The notes under the pieces: model-generated
What the model saw: only the letters and a program-made list of their open reading frames with translations
Database searches by the model: none
What the model was told of the DNA's origin: nothing
NCBI GenBank assembly: GCA_035041965.1
Contig: JAPYMA010000710.1
Coordinates: 1 to 64,000, forward strand
From: Anisakis pegreffii
Lineage: Eukaryota > Nematoda > Chromadorea > Rhabditida > Anisakidae
Reading direction: 5' to 3'
Length of the DNA: 64,000 bases
Part shown: in pieces, positions 57,601-64,000 of the stretch
Numbering within the stretch: position 1 is the stretch's first letter
Layout of the letters: the number at the start of each line of letters is the position of its first letter
Position numbers and translations under genes: made by a program

Positions 57601-60600
57601 AATAATGATTGTGCTTGCTGATGATTAACGCAAAATAACGACCACTCATCAAATCAAATTATGAAATTCGGGCATTTATTAGGTCGCTCTAAAACAAATT
57701 TCACAGCACATAAATTATTCAACAAATAATCCAATTTTTTGCGAAAACTGAGTGTTGCACAAGAGATGTATGTTTCAAAGTCATTACGACAGAGAGATGT
57801 GCGTATATACTGGACCTTGCAAAGCACATAACTTCAATGTTTTACGCGAACATCAATAGCGCCATGTTTAGATGATGCTATTGAGGTTCGCGTAGAACAT
57901 CTTGAGTACTCTTCAAGTCACTCATGTTTAGTTGACCTAAAGAAAGAATTTTTCTCGAACATGATCAGAAAAAGTCCCAGATCCCAGGCTCAGAAACACT
58001 AGAAATAAAGTGTTCTCATTGGCTCATGCAAAAATCATTATCGTAGCCGCAGAATGTTTGTTATAAACAACTTCTCGAAATTTAAGGTGCTGATTGTGCA
58101 GCGAATTGATCAAATTTGATGACAAGAAATAATTGTCAGTGATACATTACTTAATTCAGTTAACTATAGAGTAGTTCAAAGCTAAGTTATCTCTCCGAGC
58201 CAAACAAGTTGTAAGGAACCGAGTGTCTCGGCATGACATACCTCAGCACATTCACTACCAATAATAATATCCTGAAAACCGCCATTTCGTCCGATGAATT
58301 CCGTGAAGCAACTATCGCCTTTCTCGAGTACATATCTGCAAGGTGAGCATGCAAATGAGTCTTTCGTATTTGGAGGTGCCGTGCAAGAAATATCAGTCCT
58401 CTCACGGGCAATTCGTCCACGATTCATGATAGATTGGGTAATGCCCCTGACAACAGCAATGATACAACTACTTCAAAACAACAACGTGAACATTATGCGC
58501 TCAAATATACGCTTAAATACCTGATGCCATCTCTCGCCACATTGGTCTCACGAAACCGTAAACACGTTGCTTCTTCCCACATTCGAACTCCTCGTCGAAT
58601 GAGATTTTGAAAATTATCTGAAAAATCAATAGTCGAATGACTTTTTATTATTCATTAATCTTCTTCCTGCTAGATAACGCTCGATCAAACGTTGCATTTT
58701 CTAAATGACAACGATAATGGTGTTCTGTTTTCGAGAAGGATGAAAGAAATGTGCTTCCGCATTGATTTCTTGTAAAATTTATCGAATGTTTTCAGCAAGT
58801 TCATGAGTGCTGAATTCTTTGCTATCGACCGTTGTTTTCATCGTTGAGCTAAGTGAATCATTTAGAGATTAAATACTATCGAATGGCAGTATGCTCAGAA
58901 CATTTCAATATTTGCTGCTTCAAACAAAAAATGAATCAGGAAAACTAGTGGATGGAATTCACGCAGACGATAATCTGTGAATTTAACAACGGTATACTAT
59001 CACATGCGAGTGTGTCCCAGCGAAATCCGCTAGAGAATTACACTTGAGTTTTGGCGTAGACTTACATTCAGGCTTGTTCTCAAACCCAGACTAACTTTTA
59101 GACTTGAAATAGATCTATTATTTCATTTTAAAATCCCCGCACATTACTACAACCGCATGAAGTTTATAAATTGCCAGTGTGAACAGTGCTTTCTTAGTGA
59201 CGTAGTTGATTTTTTGTTGCATCGTATTTTTTGATTTCTTCTTTCTTTGGGTTATTTGGAGGCACTTTTTTGGTTGTTTTGACGTAGAACTCAGAGAACA
59301 GCGGCCGTGAGAGAGAAGGAATGCAGAAGGGAGTTTCTTATTAAATTCTGTGTTTGTGTAATATAAGTTAGAATGAGATACTATGTTTAAGAGGCATAAG
59401 ACTGGTAATAGTTGAAGTGTTCAGCTTGACCACGATTGAAAAATTACTTCACAAAGTGATTGTTTAATAAAACAGGAAGATGAATGAATAGTGAAAACGA
59501 ATATTGTAACAATTTGATATTCTCAATTCAATAGCGATTTATAACTTCGAGTTTTTTGGACAGCTGATAACTCAGCGTAGATATATAGTTGTATTTTGTA
59601 ATAAATTAAATCGTTGGTCATAAACAAGGTTTACTACGGAATGTTGCGAGTGCCGTGTAGACTGCAGGAGATTGAGTGGTAATATTTGCATTGTTGACTC
59701 TAGCGGAATGCGGCCAAATGCAGAATAACTTACATAATGAAGAGTTTAGTATGAAGTTCTTTAATGGTATTCAAAGCTTTGCTACATCTTTTCTGGATGG
59801 AAGTTTTCTTATAGCTAGTCAAGTTTCTACTTTTCAAGTCTTGGCGCATCAAATCTATCTGATTTTGAAAATGCCAAAAATTGTTCGGGAGCTGCGAAAC
59901 CAACCGAGTGACGGAATTTGAGAGAGCGTTAATTGAGTGAACTATTCAGCTTAAGTAGTGGTTATTTGATTTACTGCAGCCAGTGAAAATGATTTAGTAT
60001 TTTGACTGACGGTTTGGTTGTATTCATAATTGATTTTTTTTTCATAATCATAAGTGATGTATGTCTTGCCGGCTTGGCTTCATGCTACTCTGTCGACGTT
60101 CTCGGTCGTGATTTCTTTAGGGTCTTTGAAGCACGCTCGCTTTGGTAATGGTTTCCTCTCAGTTGTGAAGACAATGTTGCAAAATGAATTGAGTTTGAAC
60201 TCAAATGGCTGTTGAATGATGAATTTTGATTTTGTTTTATAGAATGATTTTAATTCATTCACATTGATCGCATCAGTTGGAACTGGTTTATGAATTTGGT
60301 CGATTGCTTAAGTCGTCAATGTGTCTTATCATTGCCTCATACGATCACTTTTCTTACGTAACCAGAAACTGCTCTTATGAACTGCACAGAAAAAAATCAA
60401 TCAAAAACGACATATGAGGCAAATTCCACAGTGAATTGTAATCATAAAGACGACGAGTTTGAGCTGTTTCATAAGTATCAAAAGGTATGACACTGCTACA
60501 TACCGCACTCAGATACATTGCACGTCTATAACGACACCGATTTTATGTTGCGAAGTCTAATATCATTTCAAGCAATAAGTCTTCTATTGACTGCTTTCTA

Positions 60601-61329
60601 ATAATCAAATGTAAAATATGCAAGTTTTTTTGCGATCTGACATGATTTTTCGACCAAAATTGTATTCTCATAATATATCTCTTCAGACTGAATTTAAAAA
60701 AAAAGCTTATTTAAGAAAGAATAAAAGTCCAACTTCTAATTCAGTGACTGACATGAAAGCGTGCAAAAATTTAGGCTATACGCTCAGACGAAGACGAAGA
60801 AGAAGATGGCGGAATCGCTGGCAGCTATGAAACTATTCATCACCTTCTGAACAAATCAGCGGTATCACGCTTAGACGTAGATAGAATTGTGCAAAAACAT
60901 AGCTGAATCAAATTTTAACTAGATTTCGTTCTCAAAATTGAGATTGATAAAAAGAGATCTGTTTAAGTGATCCAGTTTGAAAAGTGGTTTTTAAGAAGGT
61001 ACAATTAAAGAGAAGAGAAATAGCGATTAATATCGTGTATCAGTAAAATACTTACAGTCGCCACCCCAAATCGTGAACGGTATCTCATAGTTGGTCCATT
61101 CGTAAATTGGACCAGCTATCACTTGTCGTCGAAAGCGATGATAGCTGCTCTTCGAGACACGCTCGACCATCGTAAAATGTGGATACTTATCTGAGGCCAT
61201 AATTTCCATACCCGGAACTTGAGGCACTTTTGAACTATTCGATAGAATAGCACAATCACAGAATTGTAGAGCAGATAAAAATATGAAAGAGATTGTGAAT
61301 AGAAGATCGATGTGAAGTTCTGATATCAT
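54698..61329 (-). CDS. Astacin-family zinc metalloprotease with EGF and CUB domains (nas-type), 3' end open
   Basis: Exons 61329-61056, 58617-58521, 58335-58242, 56710-56543, 55936-55756, 55540-55415, 55183-55095 and 54819-54698, all in phase. A signal peptide and propeptide are followed by FRRQVIAGPIYEW, NFQNLIRRGVRMWEEATCLR and KGDSCFTEFIGRNGGFQDI. The zinc site HETGHALGFWH is at residues 161-171 with the astacin signature HQRPDRD, and the Met-turn SLMHY has Tyr at about 227. An EGF-like module (CNAGGYPDPNNCNVCRC) and a CUB domain (CGSELVATDQWQ, NCYWRISVPQGSKIRF, FPCSYGCQSYVEIK) follow. Such nematode astacins (C. elegans NAS proteins) act outside the cell in moulting, hatching or matrix processing. 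The CUB stops after TGFR in phase 2, so at least one exon is missing from this model. Intron 1 is 2.4 kb and intron 3 is 1.5 kb. Confidence 0.95.
57837..57900. other. Long imperfect hairpin in astacin intron 3
   Basis: Arms 57837-57860 and 57877-57900 are reverse complements over 24 bp with two mismatches (shared core TACGCGAAC.TCAATAGC), with a 16 nt loop. The size is that of a small structured RNA or a miniature inverted-repeat element. Confidence 0.7.
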
Positions 61330-62926
61330 CGTGTAATATTATGAATACAATTGAGCGATAGGGCTGTATTAGAAAATATTCGAGATCTAAATGCGGCGAA
61401 TTTTTGACAAAGTTTTACAGATGGTTTTGTTGCAGTAGGTTTGTTGTCGTTCTAATCTTCTTGCTAATTTACCGAAACTTGGAAGGATGAGTCGAAACGG
61501 TTGACGGGTAAATGAGATTAGTGGAAGTGCTTCCAGATGGAGTGCTGAGTCGTCAGTAGATGGACTTGTTGGGTGCAATTCGTCAAGTAACACGAGCACA
61601 ACAACAGCTAGAGGCAACAAAACGACACACACACCAGCACAATAAAAACTATTAGTTACAGAATGGGCGGTATATGAGATGAAAGATGTTGGTGTATGGC
61701 TGTATGATGAATGGAAATTTGACGAAATCAGCAGCGATCGACGAAATAACTCGTCGATATGTGGAACCAATGGAAACGCAACAAAATGTTTTAATTACGA
61801 CGATTACAACACACCTCAAGGACAGCGCTGTTGTTGTTCGTCTTCGACAATACCGCTGCTCTTCGTTTAGAAATTGATCAATTATCAGTTTTGTCCAGAG
61901 GATAGGTTATGCGATTCGTTTGATGGTTAAGTGTCGTTCACCAAATTATTTATTTGTGATGACACAATAAGCTTAGGCGAAGTTGATGACTACTGAATTG
62001 CAATGATAGCAATTTGGAAATTTGAAGTGAATTTAAGTGGTTTCGATTCCGAGCGAATGCGGAGGCAAAAAAGGAATCGGTTGAGAGCAGATGAATTATG
62101 AGTATTGGTAAGATTTAGAGATGGTTGCTGATCATGATAATAACACTGATATTAATGAGATACTGTTGCTAATCTTTTGGAATATATAGAAAAGATAATG
62201 GGAGACGTCTGAACACGTCTCTTTCGAAGAAGTTTGCTGAACGTTAGCAGTGGTTCTGTGGGGTCGTTAAGGAAGCAGAAAGATTAGCAGGAGGACCGGA
62301 TTCTGAAGTGAGATGTGAATAAATGTTACGTATGAAAAAGAAACAATTCGATGTGACACACAGATCAAAGCAACCACTGTAGGCAGACGCTTAGCAAGGC
62401 AGGATTGTTTGCATGTTCGCCGCGACAGTTTGAAATGGCTGTGGGGCCATACCGGATATAGCATAACCAGTAGTGGATATTCATGATTCGATGGAAATAG
62501 ATAAATGTACATAATTAGAATGATGTTCGTACGCCCCCTAAACGTTCAGAATGTGCTTTACAGTTCAATCTAACATCAATTGACAAGTATGCCTCTATTA
62601 AGAAAATAATATTAAAACAAATAATAATATTATTACTATCAATAATACTTATATTAATAATGAGAATGTTGGTGTGATTGATCGGCTAAACCACTTGAAA
62701 GTCATTCACTTAAAACGATCGCCACCTCGATGGATTATGGAATCCAGTTTTAGAGACCATTTAAAAACCCTGCCTTAACAAATTGTCGAAGGGCCTCATA
62801 AATGTTGTGATGTTCTCTAGTATAATTACATTTGAACAGACATTTTTCATGAATTCGTTCTGTCACTTTCACCCATATTCTGGCATATGCCTCTTCAGGT
62901 ACGTTTATGCGATATGTACGCAACAA
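61330..62926. other. Upstream region of the astacin gene; weak coding candidates only
   Basis: A 127-codon minus-strand frame (61387-61770) has a hydrophobic segment (CVVLLPLAVVVLVLLDEL) but no ATG or acceptor. The opposite strand is open at 61686-61877 (ITRRYVEPMETQQNVLI). At most one can be real. An AAT/ATT-rich simple tract lies at 62600-62660. Confidence 0.3.
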
Positions 62927-63121
62927 TTAAACTTTCTGCACAATTGGTTCCATTTGAACTATTGCTTTAACAGCACTATCCATTTTCCGTGAGTACTTTC
63001 TGAAAATTTCACTGAACTCATCGATAATATCAGAACGAATGGCAAAGCAGAATTTATGCACCTTGAAAGGATGTGCCCCTTTTGATGCGAGCATTCGATC
63101 GATCTCAGTTAGAATTTGCAA
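62927..63121 (-). CDS. Coding-like fragment, helical, unrecognised
   Basis: An open minus-strand frame of 64 codons ending in TAA has charged helical composition (LTEIDRMLASKGAHPF, DIIDEFSEIFRKYSRKMDSA). It has no ATG and no clear acceptor, so it would be an internal or terminal exon; the rest of the gene may lie to the right of the window. Confidence 0.3.
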   Translation of the reverse strand: MQILTEIDRMLASKGAHPFKVHKFCFAIRSDIIDEFSEIFRKYSRKMDSAVKAIVQMEPIVQKV

Positions 63122-64000
63122 TTCTTTCCATCAGGTACCTTGCTGTTGGCAGTTTTGTTCTTATCGTTCAGCGAAGGGCAAATGGGAGGCACATTGGTGA
63201 TCGTTTTTGTGTGTGTGTCATCGAGTTCATTTATTCGCTTTCTTAACATTCAAGCAAATTTTTAATTTTTCTAATATGGGTAATGTCAAACACTTTTTGT
63301 TGTAATCATTGTTGTAGTTGCATTATATGTGTTCTTACACAATTCATGCGAACAGAATTCCACTGCAAAGCATTTCTTTACGATCATTTTGATTACTGCT
63401 TGCACTTCTTGTACTGATATTTTCGTCAAATTCACTTAACCATTCGCTGTCATCGAAAATAACGCATTCGAAGGTCGCCGAAAATTGCATTTGGAACAAG
63501 ATAAGCTTAAGTCAGAAATTCGCAAACTGCAAGATTGACTTTGCAGGCGATTCAGAGACTCAGAGTCCTGCAATGGAAAATTTTTCATCAGTAGTGCATG
63601 TGCATGCTTGCAAGCATGCACATGCACTACTGATTTGTGTGATTGCAGTTCGCACATTTCCTGTCTTTACATGATCTTCTGGCTACTTGCAGATCTCGTA
63701 CGGGAGTCGCAACATATACGGATGTATTCTAGTGAATCTTGCTCGAATTTGACTTTTACTTAGGCTCAGTTTCAGGCACACTTAAGGATCTGAAATCAGC
63801 ACGTTTATAATACTGCACCGTTATGAAGCTTGCAGGTTGTTCTCGTAAGCTCACGCCTAAGCTTGAGGATATACAAAGACCTAAGCGTCAGTTTGAGAGT
63901 AAGCATGAGCCAAAATCGGACCCTGATTCAAGCAAATGAAGCTATAATATGTTTATGTATATTGTTAGACCTGGACGAGGTTTACAAATTGCTCCATCTT
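63122..64000. other. Right edge; palindrome and one helical frame
   Basis: Plus-strand 63443-63534 encodes a short coiled-coil-like stretch (EGRRKLHLEQDKLKSEIRKL) ending at TGA, with no splice support. A perfect palindrome follows at 63587-63634. Nothing else is supported. Confidence 0.3.
63587..63634. repeat. Perfect 48 bp palindrome, no spacer
   Basis: The 24 bp left arm (ATCAGTAGTGCATGTGCATG + CTTG) is followed immediately by its exact reverse complement. Such a sequence can form a cruciform, or a hairpin if transcribed. Confidence 0.95.

Noticed and set aside
59676..59921. Plus-strand 81-codon frame
   Set aside because: It lacks an ATG, is preceded by an in-frame stop, and is antisense within astacin intron 1.
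1..64000. tRNA, rRNA, SL RNA genes and CRISPR arrays
   Set aside because: GTTCGA-type words were checked by eye and none sits in a plausible tRNA fold. No rRNA or spliced-leader exon sequence was seen, and the direct repeats present are not CRISPR-like and the genome is eukaryotic.

Overview
The window reads as gene-bearing nuclear DNA of a nematode. Coding sequence is cut into short exons with mostly canonical GT..AG introns, acceptors are of the TTTTCAG type, spliced-leader-type acceptors sit a few bases before several start codons, and the recognisable genes are nematode-typical (a MOLO-1-like TPM protein, an astacin with EGF and CUB domains, an FMRFamide-type receptor). Introns run from about 120 bp to 2.8 kb, longer than usual in Caenorhabditis, and the DNA is AT-rich, so a non-Caenorhabditis, possibly parasitic, lineage is likely. 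The species cannot be named. All gene models were assembled by eye from splice signals, reading phase and family conservation.

Left part (1-26 kb). The minus strand carries a tandem array of about 230 bp units, each holding a small helical exon (1-960); a small secreted-peptide candidate (4.6-4.8 kb); an Ig-fold-like gene (6.8-7.5 kb); and a complete DUSP19-like phosphatase (9.0-11.4 kb) with a 130 bp terminal-inverted-repeat element in its first intron. The plus strand carries an unrecognised helical-protein gene (14.4-16.1 kb) followed directly by a seven-exon peptide GPCR (16.2-19.7 kb). The stretch 19.7-26.3 kb is gene-poor and holds dispersed repeats, a degenerate TGATAT-rich tract, a two-exon microprotein candidate and one orphan minus-strand exon.

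Centre (26-46 kb, plus strand). Mitochondrial SSB, NIPSNAP and SNAP-29 lie head to tail, each with an AG acceptor just before its ATG. The NIPSNAP to SNAP-29 adjacency is the arrangement from which the NIPSNAP name was derived in C. elegans. A six-exon MOLO-1-like gene with two introns above 2 kb follows.

Right part (46-64 kb, mostly minus strand). There are uncertain exon fragments (46-49 kb), a gene for an extracellular protein with one complete six-cysteine kringle flanked by unrecognised Cys-containing modules (49.8-52.9 kb), and an astacin-EGF-CUB metalloprotease (54.7-61.3 kb). The right end holds weak coding candidates and a perfect 48 bp palindrome.

Across many of these genes the 5' splice sites start with GTTCG or GTTC rather than GTAAG or GTGAG. 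This helps when extending the models and is reported as a finding.
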